Of a stretch of 64,000 nucleotides of DNA, positions 12,057 to 23,868 are shown piece by piece. The translations under genes were made by a program, and so were the position numbers. Source of the DNA: Candolleomyces eurysporus (Eukaryota; Basidiomycota; Agaricomycetes; Agaricales; Psathyrellaceae); contig JANBPK010001042.1 of assembly GCA_027579435.1 (NCBI GenBank), forward strand, positions 1 through 64,000. The letters are read 5' to 3'. Every line of letters starts with the position of its first letter. Positions within the stretch are counted from its first letter, which is position 1. Below the pieces are notes generated by a model. The model did no database searches. It worked only from the letters and a program-made list of their open reading frames with translations, and was not told the DNA's origin.

Positions 12057-14263
12057 ATGAACCCAGCAATTGCATACCTAGAGGACACAGACCACATTGT
12101 TGAAGGCCTCTTGAAGACCAACGAACCCCCATCCAGCCTAATTGCAAAGCTCGAAACGCTACAGCAGGCCTTCCAGCGTATAGCAGGTCGACCCTTTACA
12201 GCTGGCCTTCAAGTTGAGGGGCAAGAGGAAGCGCTCCCGGAAGAGGCCAAGGCATATCGCGACTCCATCCAGCAATACATGTCGGCCTTGTCCAACCAAA
12301 GATGCTTTCCGATGGAACTATGGCGATGCATTTTTGAATCAGGACTCGCCGACGAATTTCCGGGAGATGAATATTACTTGCAGAGCCTTTGCAGTGTTTG
12401 CAAGAATTGGAGGACCGTTGCAATCAGCCATTACGGTCTCTGGGCCCGACTTCCACCCATAGGGAGCGCCGGTGGTACTTGGACTTCCACTCCCTCTCCA
12501 ACACCAACAGCAATGGAAGAGGTCCTCACGCGGCGCTATCTGCTGCGATCAGGGCAGGCGGCTTTGACTGTCAAGTTCCGCGTTGATGTGGACACATGGA
12601 ACGGCCCAGCTGCTAAAGAGCGATACCAAGAGCTCCTGCGGCTGTTGACTGACCAATGTTATCGGTGGGAAGCGGTGGATATCAGTCTTCCCATTGACAC
12701 CTTCAACGAGGTACTACCTTGCATCCAGGCCAATTTGCCAATGCTGAAGAAATTGGAAATTGATGTATCCTGCCCCGCCTCCTTTGCTAATTACGACAGG
12801 AAATATCATATTGGTTATTTCAGGGAAGCGCCGTTGCTGCGAGAAGTTGGCATGTCCATCCCGCGTCCTTTCGTAACAGATCTCACTGTCGACCTACCGT
12901 GGTCACAGCTAGAAATATTGAAGACTTTGGCAGGAACGACCACAATATGCAACGATTTAATTCAAGGTCGGCCGGACCGCTTGCGGTCGATGGACCTTTA
13001 CTGTTACTCTTCGGCCCCCCTTCTCACGAAGAGCCTTGTCACGCTCCCAGAACTCGAAACCCTCCATCTCAACGTTGACCAAGACAGCTTGTTCCTTACC
13101 TCCCTTTTCGATCTTCTGACACTTCCGGCTCTCTCCCGACTGTTCGTTGGAGGAATGTTTGACGCCGCTTCAGCAAATGCGATGTGTCACCAAGTTTTGA
13201 ACCTGATCCAGAGGTCAAAATGTTCATTGCAGCGTTTCCATTGCGCGGTCCCCATAGATACCAGCCAAGATACATTCTTCACCATTCTCCGCCTTTCGCC
13301 AAACCTCCGGGATTTGAGCGTCCCTCATTTAAGTTCGAAAGGACTTCGCCAACTCGTTTCGAACCCGGCTTCACCCAACGGTCCGTCCAACCTCGTGCCA
13401 AATTTGGAGAAGATGAAGCTCTACCATTATGGAGGACTTGGATCGGCCCGGGTCGACGTAGTGGCTCTGGCAGAGATGGTCATATCTAGGACGGGACGCT
13501 CCCATGTCTATGAACAAAGCCGATCCTCCTTTGAACTTCTAAAGGAAGTCGAACTCCAGAACTACGACATTGAAAGTCTCAAAATTCAATGGAAGCAGGC
13601 CATTTCAAAAATTGCAGGCGATTCCGAATGCGTTGACGAGAGTGCTCATGCAAACGGCAACGTAGAAAATGACGATCTAGACGACATAGCTAGCAGGATG
13701 GAGGACACCCTAACAGGTAGATTCATAGCCTATCTGTCCGTCTACCTATATCCAATCTTTGGGCAGTACCGGGATAGAGACCGCGCGGATGCCAACCTAC
13801 ATCGCAGCCTGGATCAGGAAATACGCATCATGGAGAATCTTGACTTGGGAAAGTATTAAGATCTCGCTATCCTTGGCGTAAGTTCCTCTCCTCCGGCGCT
13901 GTGTCTAAGCACTGACTTTCTTCTGCACAGCGGAGAAATATACCTCACCTGTTATGTTGTGTCAGCCAGATGCCCTGTGATTCTATTCCAGGACACGATG
14001 TCTTCGAATTCAATATTCAGGTCCCGCGCAAAGAAACTTTTCGACAAGTGGAAGCCGCTCATTTTGCGCGACACTCTGGCATCTCCGTATATTTGGAGAT
14101 ACGACAGGAGTATATCAGCAAGTCGCATGCTTTGTCGCCGTCCCTTTGATGAAACTGCCAACGAAGGTACTTGAATTCTTGTCTGGGTGTCTAATTGTAA
14201 TCAACTAACAGCCTAGTCGTAGAAGAAGCGCAAAATATTTGGGAATACCTTGTTGGACAATAA
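12057..14263 (+). pseudogene. F-box family copy A, truncated by a stop and a 7-bp insertion
   Basis: By comparison with intact paralogues the gene has three exons: 12057-13877, 13931-14166 and 14223-14263. Exon 1 encodes the family N-terminus (SEDTD-like start, KTNEPPS, then AYRDSIQQYM), an F-box region around residues 80-130 (CFPMELWRCIFESGL, CSVCKNWRTVAISHYGLWA) and a Leu-rich LRR-like body. Where paralogues read KYQDVAILG or KYRDVTVLA, this copy reads KY-stop-DLAILG: a TAA at 13857-13859 replaces CAA/CGA. In exon 2 the extra bases AATATTC, inside GAATTCAATATTCAGG, shift the frame through the conserved RSRAKKLLDKWKPF block. Neither lesion is at a homopolymer, so I regard them as real. A 600-residue protein with a complete F-box could still be made, so it is a truncated gene that may not be dead. 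Confidence 0.7.
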
Positions 14264-14768
14264 ACACTGTGGCACGGTGCTACAACTCAATTTTTATTTT
14301 TTGCGACAGTGATCTTGTTTGGCTTTCCGTTGCCGAAAATTGGCGACCGTATCATAGTTGGATTCGAAAATCTTTCAATTAAAGCAAAATATCCTGGCAC
14401 ACAACGAGGACGCAGCTCGCATAGTGTGGCGATTGAATTCCTTGCAACTTAAGACTCAGAGTAGCGTGTCTACGACATGCATTCATCTCCAATAAACTAC
14501 ACACGCACATCATAGCAACATTGGACTCAGCGTTACGCGTGATGCTCTCATATGTAGATGTACGACCATGTTGGGCCTGCGCGTTACAGATTACGTTGCC
14601 AGCCAGCCACAACTGTTTGCGGACTGTTTGCTGTGAAGTGCAAGTGATGAGGAAGGTACACTCTCAATTTTCCCCCATCACCCTCTGCGCCGTAAGCGTT
14701 GTATATCGATTGCAGTCTCTGTACATTGACAATCCCCACTGCAGGTCAATACGACCAGTTTTCCAAAG
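14264..14768. other. Spacer between F-box copies A and B
   Basis: No gene is visible. The last 170 bases match the sequences upstream of copies A and C (GACTGTTTGCTGTGA, CCGTAAGCGTTG, TCGATTGCAGTCT, CTGACA/TTGACA blocks), so the repeat unit of the array includes its promoter. Confidence 0.5.
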
Positions 14769-17018
14769 ATGAACTCAGCAATTGTCTACTCAGAGGACAC
14801 AGACGCCATCGTCGAAAGCCTCCTGAAAACCAATGAATCCCCATCCGACCTCATCAGGCCCAGGCTAATTGCAAAACTCGAAACGCTACAGCAGGCCTTC
14901 CAGCGTATAACAGGCCGACCCTTTGCAGCTAGCCATGAGGTGCAAGATGAAGCCCTCCCAGAAGGGGCCTCAGCGTACCGCGATTCCATCCAGGGATACA
15001 TATCGGTCTTGTCCAGCAAAAGATGTGTTCCGATCGAAATATGGCAGTACATATTCGAACTCTTGCCGCTCGTCGAATGGTTGGGGGATGAAGAGCTTCA
15101 CCTGCAGAACATTTGCAGTGTCTCCAAACTTTGGCGGACTGCTGCAATCACCCACTGCGTCCTCTGGGCGCGACTTCCATCCATAAACTGCGCCTATGTT
15201 AACTGGACTTTTGCTCCCCGTCCGCAGAAGCTTGAAATTCTCACTCAGCGCTACCTGCTGCGGTCTGAACAAGCGCCTTTGACTGTCGAGTACAGGGTTT
15301 CCACGACCACATGGAATGACTCGGTTGCTAGAGAGCGATGCCAAAAGCTCCTGCAGCTGCTGACCGACCAGTGTCATCGATGGGAAGCGGTGAATATCTG
15401 TCTTCCCATCGACGCCTTTAACGAGGTACTACCCTGCATCCAGGGTAATTTGCCGATGCTGAAGAAATTGCTCCTTGCTGCCTATTACCCCTCCTCTGCC
15501 TACTCTACTTCCGACGCGGCCAGGAAATATCTCATTGGTTGTTTTAGGGAAGCGCCGTTACTGCGAGAAGTTGGTGTGTCCACCATGAGTGCTTTCGCGC
15601 ACACCTCCACAGTTCTCACTATCGACTTACCATGGTCACAACTGACAACGTTCAGAACTATGTCAGGAGCAGACACAATGTGCCACGATCTAATTCGAAT
15701 GCGACCATCCCACTTACGATCAATGGATCTTTGGTACCGCTTCCCGCCCCCTCCTCTCACGGAAAGCCCCGTCACGCTCCCGGAACTCGAAACTCTCAAT
15801 TTCTACGTTAACCAAGACAGCCTATCCCTTACCTCCCTCTTCGATATTCTCACACTTCCAGCTCTCTCCGAACTCTTCATTCGAGCAGATTTCGATGCCG
15901 CTTCTGCAAACTCGATGTGCCGTCAAGTTTTGAACTTGATCCAGAGATCGGGATGTTCATTACAGCGGTTTCACTGCTTCGCCCCCATAGATACCAGCCA
16001 AGATACATTGCTCACTATTCTCCGCCTTTCGCCAAACCTCCGCGATTTGCACGTTCCTCATATAAGTTCGAAAGGACTCCGCCAACTCGTTCTGAATCCG
16101 ACTCCACTAAGCGATCTGTCCAACCTCGTCCCAAACTTGAACACGATGAAGCTCTACCACGATGGAGAGCCTGCATCGATCGACACCCTCGCTCTTGCAG
16201 AGATGGTCATTTCCAGAACGCAACAGTCCTATTATTCGGAAGAAACACAACCGCCTTTTAAACCCTTGACGGAAGTCGATCTCCAAAACTATGATGTCGA
16301 GTCTCTCGAGATTCAATGGAAGCAGGCCATTTCGAAGATACTAGGCGATTCCGAATGCGTTAAAGACGGTGCCGATGCAGACAGCAACGGAGAAGATAGC
16401 CTAGGAGACGTAGCTAGCAAGATGGAGGACATTCTTCGAAATAAATTCAATCGCGATTGGTTAGACCACAGAAGAGATCGCGCGGATGCCAGCCTCCATC
16501 GCGAGCTGGATCACGAGATGCGCACCGTCGAGAATCTTGACTTGGAAAAATATCGAGATGTCACTGTCCTTGCCGTGAGTTTCTCCTCGCCGCCACTGCC
16601 CATAAATATTGAATTTCTTCTACAGCAAAGAAATATACCCTACCTCTTGCGTTGTATCGGCCAGATGTCCTCTAATCTTATTCCAGGGGACGATGTTTTC
16701 GAGTTCAGATCCCGAGCGAAGAAACTTCTCGATAAGTGGAAGCCGTTCATTTTGCGCGACACTCTGGCATCTCCGTATACTTGGAGATACCATGGGAGTG
16801 GATGGGCTCGCCTGGTATGCCGCGCTCCTCTTGACAACACTGCCAACAAAGGTATTTGATTTTTGTCTCCGCCAAATTGTAATGAACTAATCGGTCTGGC
16901 GCTAGAAAACGCGGAAAAGGTATGGGAGGACCTTGCTGGACCTTGCTGGACCCTGGACGCAGTGACAATGCGCTACTACAAATTTAGGGCAATGGAACAT
17001 CTTGAGTTTACATCTTAA
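14769..17018 (+). CDS. F-box family protein, copy B (intact)
   Basis: Three exons (14769-16574, 16626-16851, 16906-17018) give about 714 residues. A family-specific N-terminus (SEDTDAIVESLLKTNE) is followed by a helical stretch and the F-box (CVPIEIWQYIFELLPLV, then CSVSKLWRTAAITHCVLWA). Next comes a 400-residue Leu-rich body with LRR-like strands (LRDLHVPHISSKGLRQLV). The C-terminal module is GDDVFEFRSRAKKLLDKWK then PFILRDTLASPYTWRYHG. The expected role is substrate recognition by an SCF ubiquitin ligase, with unknown targets. Intron 1 is 51 bp, a multiple of three with no stop, so an intron-retaining message would still encode protein; in paralogues it is 53 bp. Exon 3 has gained an internal duplication (GGACCTTGCTGGACCTTGCT), giving a longer, different tail from the ...LVG-stop ends of A and C. 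Confidence 0.75.
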
Positions 17019-17781
17019 ACCGATATCACCTTTCCCTTTACAGCTTATTTTTTGTGAATCAGCGGCCCCCGAGCCCGTGGAGTTGGTTATAAAAGGGTCA
17101 GTCGAATTGGACACAGGCGGTTGAAACGTGAAGAATAAGAACCGGGACTCCCGAGGAGTACGGGCCGCTACATTGACCAAAATAGGGCATCAGGGTAGCA
17201 GAAGGACGGCGCAGAGATTACATATGATTTCTCAAAAGAAATGCACTGACTCGACTTTGCAATGGTGCCAAGGGCCCGATCTTTAGAGCTCTAGTACTGT
17301 AGCCCTCGGTGTGTGACTCGACAAGAACTTTAAGGAAACAAACATCTCGCGTTTGAAGATTCAAACTGGGACGTTGACATGCAGCACCTCCTCAATAGGG
17401 TAATAGTATTTCTCACGTCTCCGCTAGTTAGTACTACCAGTAGCCATTGTTGGTGCTTTGCATTGCGCTTACTCGAGCTTGAGCTTGATCCTAAAAGCTC
17501 TTGGTCGCTGTGCCTGGCAGTTGGAAATTCAATCTTATCTTCTCGTCAGTAAGGACCCACTGAATTGTTTTCTCGAGACAAACATGCTCCGAGGTCGACA
17601 TAACTGGCCGCTGTTTACGGAGTGTTTGTTATGACTGAGCCTGAGCCCTGTCAATGGTGGCGAGGAAGAGGTACACTCTCGATTTTTCCCCCATCAAACT
17701 CTCAGCCGTAAGCGTTGTTCGTCGATTGCAGTCTGCACACTGACAGTATCCACTGCAGATTCATAGGATCAGCAGCGGAAG
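17019..17781. other. Spacer between F-box copies B and C
   Basis: No gene is visible. Two blocks recur downstream of copy C: about 16990-17120 matches 20050-20200 (AATGGAACATCT..., CGATATC..CCTTTCCCTT), and 17240-17340 matches 20278-20375 (GCAATGGTGCC, GATCTTTAGAGCTCT). The end matches the other copies' upstream regions. Confidence 0.55.
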
Positions 17782-20009
17782 ATGAACTCAGCAGTTGCAG
17801 ACTCAGAGGACACAGATTCCATCGTCGAGAGCCTCTTGAAAACCAATGATCCCCCGTCCGACCTCATCAGGCCCAGGCTAATTGCGAAGCTGAAAACGCT
17901 TCAGGATGCCTTTCACCGTGAAGCAGCTCGACCCTGTACAGCTAACTATGAGGAGGAAGAGGAAGCGCTCCCGGAAGAGGCCGAGGCGTACCGCGATTCC
18001 ATCCAGCGATACATATCGGTCTTGTCCAGCAAAAGATGCGTTCCGATCGAAATATGGCAGTACATATTCGAACTCTTGCCACTCGTCGAGTGGTTGGGGG
18101 ATGAAGAGCTTCACCTGCAGAACATTTGCAGTGTCTCCAAACTTTGGCGGACTGCTGCGATCACCCACTGCGTTCTCTGGGCCCGACTTCCATCCGTAGA
18201 CTGCTATGGTAGCTGGACTTTCGTTTACTCTCCAATGCAGAAGAATGAAGTTCTCACCCAGCGCTACCTGCTGCGGTCTGGGCAAGCGCCTTTGACTTTC
18301 GACTTCAGCATTTACGCGACCACTTGGAACGACCCAGTTTCTAGAGAGCGATACCAAAAGCTCCTACAGCTGCTGACCGACCAGTGTCATCGATGGGAAG
18401 GAGTGAATATCTCCCTTCCCATCGACGCCTTTAACGAGGTACTACCCTGCATCCAGGGCAATTTGCCAACGCTAAGGAGATTGGAGATCGGCGCACATNC
18501 CCCCCTCCTCCGTTCACTCCCCTTCCACCTTCGACGTTGGGAAATATCGTATTGGGTGTTTCAAAAACGCACCGTTACTACGAGAAGTGATTGTGTCCAC
18601 TGCGAACGCTTTCTTGCCCACCTCAACAGTGCTCACTATCGACCTCCCATGGTCACAGCTCGAATCATTCTACAATATTTCAGGAACGGACACAACATGC
18701 GACGACTTAATCCAAGCCCGCCCGTCCAACTTGCGATGGATGGCCCTGCATTGCTCCGAGTCCTCGCTCCCTCCTCTCACGAAAAACCCTGTCACTCTCC
18801 CAAAACTCCAAAGCCTCACTTTCAACGCTAGCAAATTCAGCTTATCCCTTTCCTCCCTTTTCGATATTCTCACACTTCCAGCTCTCTCCGAACTCTTCAT
18901 TCGAGCAGATTTCGATGCCGCTTCTGCAAACTCGATGTGCCGTCAAGTTTTGAACTTGATCCAGAGATCGGGATGTTCATTACAGCGGCTTCACTGCTTC
19001 GCCCCCATAGATACCAGCCAAGATACATTGCTCACTATTCTCCGCCTTTCGCCAAACCTCCGCGATTTGCACGTTCCTCATATATGTTCAAAAGGACTTC
19101 GCCAGCTCGTTCTGAATTCGACTCCACTCAACGATCCGTCCAACCTCGTTCCAAACTTGGAGACGATGAGGCTCTACCACAGTAGAGAACCTGGATCGAT
19201 CGACACATTGGCTCTCGCGGAGATGGTCATATCCAGAACGAAACAGTTCTTATATTCGGAAGAAACACAATCCCCTTTTAAACCCTTGACGGAAGTCGAA
19301 CTCCAAAACTACGATGTCGAGTTTTTCGGTATTCAATGGAAGCAGGCCATTTCCGAAATAGCAGGCGAATCCGAATGTGTTAACGAGGGTGCCGATGCAG
19401 ACAGCAATGGAGAAGAGAGCCTGGAAGACATAGCTAGCAAGATGGAGGACATTCTTCAAAATAAATTCATTCGCGATTGGTTCGAGTACCATCACCCAGA
19501 TCCACAGGTAGATTGCGATTGCGAGGAGGACCACGACAGGGGTCGCGCAGATACTGAACTTCATCGCGAGCTGGATCAGGGGATGCTCACCATGGAGAAT
19601 CTTGACTTGGAAAAACATCGAGATGTCACTGTCCTTGCCGTGAGTCTCTCATCACCGCCAATGCCCATAAATATTGACTTTCTTTTGCACAGCGAAGAAA
19701 TATACCCTCCCTATTGCGTTGTGTCCAGACGACGGGCCCCAATTCTATTCCAGGGGACGAAGTTTTCGAGTTCAGATCCCGAGCAGAGAAACTTCTTGAC
19801 AAATGGAAGCCGTTCATTTTGCGCGATACTCTGGCATCCCCGTATTTTTGGAGGTATCAAGGGAACGGGGCTACCCTGGTGTGCCGCCATCCTTCCCGAA
19901 CTGGCAGCGAAGGTACTTGAGTTTTGTCTCTGTGCCAAATCGTAATCAACTAACCAGTCTGGCGTCAGAAGACGCGGAAAAGATGTGGAATGACCTTGTT
20001 GGATATTGA
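17782..20009 (+). CDS. F-box family protein, copy C (frame interrupted at an N)
   Basis: The exons are 17782-19639, 19693-19912 and 19969-20009. Exon 1 contains the N-terminus (SEDTDSIVESLLKTNDPPSD), the F-box (CVPIEIWQYIFEL, CSVSKLWRTAAITHC) and the Leu-rich body. The frame breaks at the N at 18499 beside a C run. Exon 1 is 1858 bases, exactly one over the in-phase length, so dropping the N restores a protein of about 705 residues; I treat the break as sequencing error. Exons 2 and 3 carry the C-terminal module (GDEVFEFRSRAEKLLDKWK, then PFILRDTLASPYFWRYQG) and end AEKMWNDLVGY. Between 18870 and 19120 it is nearly identical to copy B, far more than in flanking sequence. If the N hides a true indel, the product would be a 240-residue truncated F-box protein. 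Confidence 0.65.
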
Positions 20010-20985
20010 GTGCAGTGACAAGGTGCTATAATTCATTTTTTGTCGACGCATTGAGGCATCAATGGAACATCTAGCTTGATATTACAATTTAAAACGATAT
20101 CGCCTTTCCCTTCGAAATTTACCTTTCGTGAGTCAGTTGCCCCAGAGCCCATGAAGTTGGCTATACCAGGGTCAGTCGAATTGAACACAGGCGGTTGAAA
20201 CGTGCTACAGCAGCTGAAGCAGGGTCCCAGGGTAGCAGAAGAAGTACCCAGAGATTGCATTTGATAAATCNAAAAAAAGCACCGACTGTAGGACAAGCTC
20301 TGACAGCTCTGCAATGGTGCCGAAGGCCTGATCTTTAGAGCTCTGGCATTGTGGCCTAGTGTGACTCAACGGGAACTTGAGAAAACGTTTGACGATTGAT
20401 CTCATGGACTCCGAATCAGTGCCAAGTAATGTTAAGCCCAAAGGCTTTACGCACCCCAGGACTGACAAAAATGGACCGCTGAGACTGATGGAAGTGTCGG
20501 CGACGACAACGAGAGCGACGAGAGAAGACTATTCAAGGCACATGGTTGACTGAAGCCTTTTTTGTAAGTAGATACAGTAGGTACTATATATACTAAAATT
20601 ATGTGGAGTAAGGAATAGGAGTTTGTGAAACAGATGATGAAATTATGGAGTGATGAGAGCATCGACATAATAATACTCAACAAGGACTGTGACAATCGTT
20701 TCGCTCAGGGATACCCGAGCGATGTCGGGAAGCATGCACCTCGGTAAAGAAACACGAATAAGCCACGACTGATGGGTGCAATGGCAGGGAATAAGGTTAG
20801 AGCAGCTGTCCACCACCGAACATTTTTGGTGAAACGCCGCGAGTTTGATGTCGATCTCCGGGCGTCTGGTCACTTGCAGTGTGGTAAATCGCCTTCTAAT
20901 TAAAAAGGCAGAGCCGGATTCCTTACTAGTTACTACTACCCTACCCAGGCCTGTCTATACCCGCTGGATTTATACTTACCACACA
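20010..20985. other. Intergenic region between F-box copy C and HEN1
   Basis: The left part repeats the sequence downstream of copy B. An N lies at 20271 beside an A run. The right 500 bases are unique and lead into the HEN1 start. Minus-strand open frames at 20447-20873 lack ATG-led, protein-like sequence. Confidence 0.4.
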
Positions 20986-22872
20986 ATGGCACCAATCAAG
21001 GAGATCCTATTCGAGGAAGACGACGAGACGGAGCTGAAAGTGCATTTCTACCCTGAACTACACCTGCAGAGACGAATCTGGATCCTCGATATCCTGCGCA
21101 GAGAGAACATCACAAAAGTGGGTTTATCATCTTCAATCCATCACGTAGGCTATACAGGGAGCTTAACAAAGGCTGGAATAGGTTCTAGACGTAGGTTGTG
21201 GCGAAGGTTCACTACTCTCCCCACTATGCCAACCAGCACCATGGCTCTCTCCGCCCCCACCCGATCGCCTGCCTCCACTATCACCTTCTGCACACACCGG
21301 GGCACCCGAATCTCCGCTGCTGTCACCAACATTCAACTCGGTGGACGGCATAAAGAACCTCCATGTTGAACTCATCCATGGACTTGATATATCGCCTCAC
21401 GATCTAGCGTTCGCGATCAATACGACCCAACCTCCAGAACCTCTACCACCAAGTGCCTACACTCTCACTCTTACAAGATTCGAACCGTTGGATGTGAAGC
21501 TCTGGGAAGGAGGACTCGAGACTATCAACGAAGAGTTTGTGGGGATAGAGTGTATCGTTAGCACCGAAGTGTATGTTCTCATCCCCTCGTCCGCTACTTG
21601 TGCATACTGACAGTGAATACTATCCCCCCAATCAATCAACCCAGTATCGAACACTTAACCCCCGAAACCCTTCCATACTTTATCCCAATCCTGCTAGGTG
21701 TCTACCACCCGAAGTTTTTGCTGGTGACGACCCCATCGTACACCTTCAACGCTCGCTTCACGGCCCCTGATGCTCCACCATCCGCTCGCAAGGGTTACCC
21801 GGACCCAACGAAACGGACCGATAGGATTTTCCGACACTCGGACCATAAATTCGAATGGACTCGAGAGGAGTTCGAAGCATGGGTCAACGAGACGGCGAAA
21901 GAATGGGGGTACGAAGCCACATGGACTTCCATCGGTCGTGCATTGGATCGAGACCCGTACGGCAGGGAAGAGGAGCTGGGTGGCGCTTCTTTCGTTGTGG
22001 AATTCAGAAAAGCTGATGACGATCAATTCCTCGGAGACCAGGCTGCAGACGCTCTGACGGACTCGGAGCGCGAACGGCGAGGACGAGAGTTGGTTTCGAA
22101 ACTCAACCAAACGAACAATAGTGGCGTTGAGAAGCCTTCACATAAACTCGCTGCACGTCATCACCACTCCGCACACACATCGGCCCAAAACCCTCTCCCT
22201 TTCCCGGAAATTGCGTCCATCGTCAAGAACAAAATGGACTTCTACCGCGAATTCATTCTACGCTTGAGCGAACTGTGGTTTGAGGCGGATGTGGCCATAG
22301 CTTGCGGCGGATGGATCGAGTTTCTGGTACGCACTGTCGAGGAGAGTCCCGAATTGATTTTGAGGAAAGAGGAGAACGGTATCAAAACGGAGAGGGACCA
22401 GTGGACCGTGGAGATTGCCGGAAGAGCAGGAGGAGGATCGTTGTCGTCAAGAAACTTGTGGTTGGACACCGACGTTGAATTGGAACCGAACGATAGGAGC
22501 TTTGACTATGTTCCAGAGGATTGGACGCCTGACCAGGGTCCCCTCAGTTTGGATGATTCGACTGACTTGGACGAGTCGACGGGCGCGGAGGGTGATATTT
22601 CGTTGAACAATTCCGAGGATGAAGGTGAAGTTCAAATATGGTCCGGGAATTTAGTGCACAGTACATCTGATTGGGAGGAGCCTGGCGTCAAGGGATGGGG
22701 TGGTGGTTGGGGGGTTCCGCACGGGACTGAAAGCTCAGACGACGAGGCAAGATCGATACAGAAACCTCCAACAGCGCCGAATCCTGGGCCAAAGAAAGTC
22801 AGACATGTGGCAAGCAGTTCTACAGCTGGTTGGGACGGGGACGAGGATGAAAGCGACGATACGACATCTTAG
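20986..22872 (+). CDS. HEN1: Small RNA 2'-O-methyltransferase (HEN1 family)
   Basis: HEN1 enzymes methylate the 2'-OH of the 3'-terminal nucleotide of small RNAs using S-adenosylmethionine, protecting them from tailing and decay. Three exons (20986-21117, 21182-21570, 21645-22872) give 582 residues, with all phases agreeing. The enzyme starts with LKVHFYPELHLQRRIWILD. The SAM-binding motif I, VLDVGCGEGSLLSPL, is made complete by splicing. The metal-binding Glu-x-x-Glu-His motif (STEVIEHLTPE) is built across the second intron. Further on are TTPSYTFNARF and FRHSDHKFEW, whose His is the expected last metal ligand. An extra fungal-type C-terminal region (about residues 345-582) is acidic and ends in a Ser/Asp-rich tail. 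There is no dsRNA-binding or La-like domain, unlike plant HEN1, so it resembles animal and fungal forms. Which RNAs it modifies cannot be seen here. Confidence 0.9.
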
Positions 22873-23118
22873 CCAAATTGATACATATACCCTCATGTTC
22901 GTGTTTCCTTGGGTCTCTGGAGCGAATATGTATGAGAGCGTTCTTATATATGAATAGGAAGGTCCGTGGCGATTGCAAGAGTGGTACTACAGAGAGAAAC
23001 TGGCCACGGTTAGTATCCACTGGTGCAAAGAATGGGAAAGCAGGGATACTCACCTGGTATAAATAGAAAACGGGATAGCATCGAATGCAATACGCGAAAA
23101 ACCTCAACCTGTCCTCCT

Positions 23119-23456
23119 CTACGCCTCTGCTTTTTCCGGGTGTATTGGCGCTGAACAGGGAGCGAAAGCTATCAGAAACCAGTCCAATTCCGAATNAAAA
23201 AAGGGGAACTTACACAAAAGTGGGTGCAGCTGAGCCATATATGTGACCATCCATGTAATGTAGCAAAGGGCGAATGTGAGCATAAGGCTTGTTCGAATGA
23301 CACTGCGCAGTCCAACCCCAAGTCAGTTCATGGATAATGTACTGCACAAAGATTTACGCACACTTGATTGGGACCCTTCCTGACGAACACATAAGATGCA
23401 AAGATGAGGCCCACTGTGATGGCCAGGACGATAAATACAGGAAATACTGAAGCCAT
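23119..23456 (-). CDS. VMA9: V-type proton ATPase subunit e (Vma9)
   Basis: This small membrane subunit of the V0 sector of the vacuolar proton pump is usually 70-80 residues long. Three exons on the minus strand (23456-23362, 23302-23214, 23168-23119) give 77 residues with consistent phases. There are two transmembrane segments: VFPVFIVLAITVGLIFASYV at the N-terminus and SLMLTFALCYITWMVTYMAQ further on. The second is followed by the family signature QLHPL. The gene is too small and too interrupted to appear as one open frame. An N at 23196 lies in the second intron beside an A run and does no harm. It is divergent from the monooxygenase gene on its right. Confidence 0.88.
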
Positions 23457-23868
23457 GGTGGTGGTGGTCGTTGACTGGGAGTTCGAGCAGGTCGGCGGTG
23501 TCAACTGTTACGTCGTGAGAACCTTCTACTAAATTTGGTGCTCAAGCAGCCAGAACTGGCGTCCATCATCGAAGGCTTCTCTATCCGACACCCATGCCAG
23601 TTGAAAATGAAAACCGCCTGTGTGCAGTCTTCCATTCCCCAGTCAAACAGGACCTAGCACTTATCGGTCCAAACCTTCCCATATATTCACAAGGTAGGGC
23701 CCTGCGGGATCGTCGACCGATACCCGTGTCGAACAGTCTCGCGAACGAGTCGCGATTAGCACTGTATTCCCGGGTTCATTATCAGGCCAACACCTCTAGG
23801 ACAGGATAAATAGATGCTGATTCCTTGTATACCGATGCGACCAACTCGCTCTTCCTTCCCTCGCATCC
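23457..23868. promoter_or_regulatory. Divergent promoter region between VMA9 and the monooxygenase gene
   Basis: These 412 bases separate two start codons transcribed in opposite directions, so both promoters lie here. The 50 bases before the ATG at 23869 are pyrimidine-rich (CGCTCTTCCTTCCCTCGC). No clear TATA box was found for either gene. Confidence 0.5.

Noticed and set aside
17782..18831. F-box copy C as two separate genes or a pseudogene
   Set aside because: The only break is the N at 18499 beside a C run, and removing one base restores all splice phases; a sequencing error is more likely.
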